From NCBI GenBank assembly GCA_021401465.1, contig JADDMT010000111.1, forward strand, positions 1-64,000: a stretch of DNA of 64,000 nt, in the 5' to 3' direction. A program made the translations under genes and the position numbers. The DNA is from Teratosphaeria epicoccoides (Eukaryota > Ascomycota > Dothideomycetes > Mycosphaerellales > Teratosphaeriaceae). Below the pieces are notes generated by a model that was not told the DNA's origin, made no database searches, and was given only the letters and a program-made list of their open reading frames with translations. Below, in pieces: positions 63,634 to 64,000 of this stretch (positions are counted from its first letter, which is position 1; each line of letters starts with the position of its first letter).

Positions 63634-64000
63634 ATTACCAACTACCCCTTTTCAGCAAACACGACATCATAATGCGGCACGCTCTCTCCGGCACACCTCC
63701 ACCTTGATACCGAGCCTGACCGAACGAGCGAGCGGGCGGATAGTCAACCGTAGATGAACATGGAGCGAAGAGCGGTATCTGGTGACAGCACGGAGGTTGA
63801 GGAAGTGCGCGAATAGGCTGGCTCCGATTCTTGGGCCCGGCTTGCTTGCTTTCCGGGACTGCGACTTCTTAGAGGCTTGACTCATGCAATACTTGGCGTT
63901 TATTGGCAGATCATATGTTTGTCTGTGTCTCGATCCTTTTTCTTAATTTGGAGATCCGAGAGACGGGGTAAGCAGACACACGAATGTATCACATCTTGTA
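63634..64000. other. 3' flank of rho1
   Basis: 367 bp to the window end. Nothing coding was recognised. Confidence 0.4.

Overview
This is a nuclear segment of a filamentous ascomycete. The evidence is many short (about 50-150 nt) GT-AG introns with CTRAY-type branch points, fungus-specific families (FlbA-type RGS, Nut1/Med5, Zn2Cys6, Sok1/Tcp11) and mixed single-exon and lightly spliced genes. Gene content and protein style suggest a Dothideomycete, possibly Mycosphaerellales; that placement is inference. About 22 protein-coding genes can be supported. I saw no rRNA, tRNA, CRISPR array or intact transposon.

Layout: 1-5.3 kb is gene-free and precedes an FlbA-like DEP-DEP-RGS gene (5.3-7.6 kb), which is followed directly by a CG/CA microsatellite. 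Then come a Chk1 checkpoint kinase (+, 8.5-10.3), a palmitoylated-type casein kinase I (-, 11.8-13.2), a Nup133-like nucleoporin (-, 14.9-19.05) and Dre2 (-, 19.4-20.6). Next are a histidine-phosphatase-fold protein (+, 21.1-22.6), a Ser/Thr-rich single-pass membrane protein (-, 22.7-23.9), methionine aminopeptidase 2 (+, 24.95-26.3) and a conserved fungal protein of the group often labelled 'ilp apoptosis inhibitor' (-, 27.1-28.1). A palindrome-rich AT-shifted stretch (28.7-29.2) precedes an aldo/keto reductase broken by a one-base frameshift (+, 29.5-30.3). Then follow Mediator subunit 5 (+, 30.7-33.8), a short-chain dehydrogenase (+, 34.0-35.05) and a Zn2Cys6 / left-handed beta-helix acetyltransferase fusion (-, 35.3-37.7).

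After a 3.3 kb gap: mitochondrial ribosomal protein uL3m (+, 41.0-41.9), a 94-residue membrane protein (-, 42.6-43.0), GINS subunit Psf2 (-, 43.5-44.4) divergent from the ALG10 glucosyltransferase (+, 44.6-46.5), a SprT-like protein lacking its HExxH motif (+, 46.9-48.0), a Ptc2/3-type PP2C phosphatase (+, 48.6-50.7), choline-phosphate cytidylyltransferase (+, 51.5-52.8), a Sok1/Tcp11 protein (+, 55.3-57.4), the CIA targeting WD40 protein Cia1 (+, 58.0-59.4) and Rho1 GTPase (+, 62.7-63.6).

The genes are mostly housekeeping and signalling: G-protein/Rho/CK1/PP2C signalling, DNA replication and checkpoint (Psf2, Chk1, Ptc2), cytosolic Fe-S assembly (Dre2, Cia1), nuclear pore and Mediator. There is no secondary-metabolite cluster, and I see no clearly new multi-gene system. 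The most unusual items are the Zn2Cys6-acetyltransferase fusion with its catalytic His missing, the SprT-like protein without its metalloprotease motif, the frameshifted aldo/keto reductase, and two introns with GC donors.
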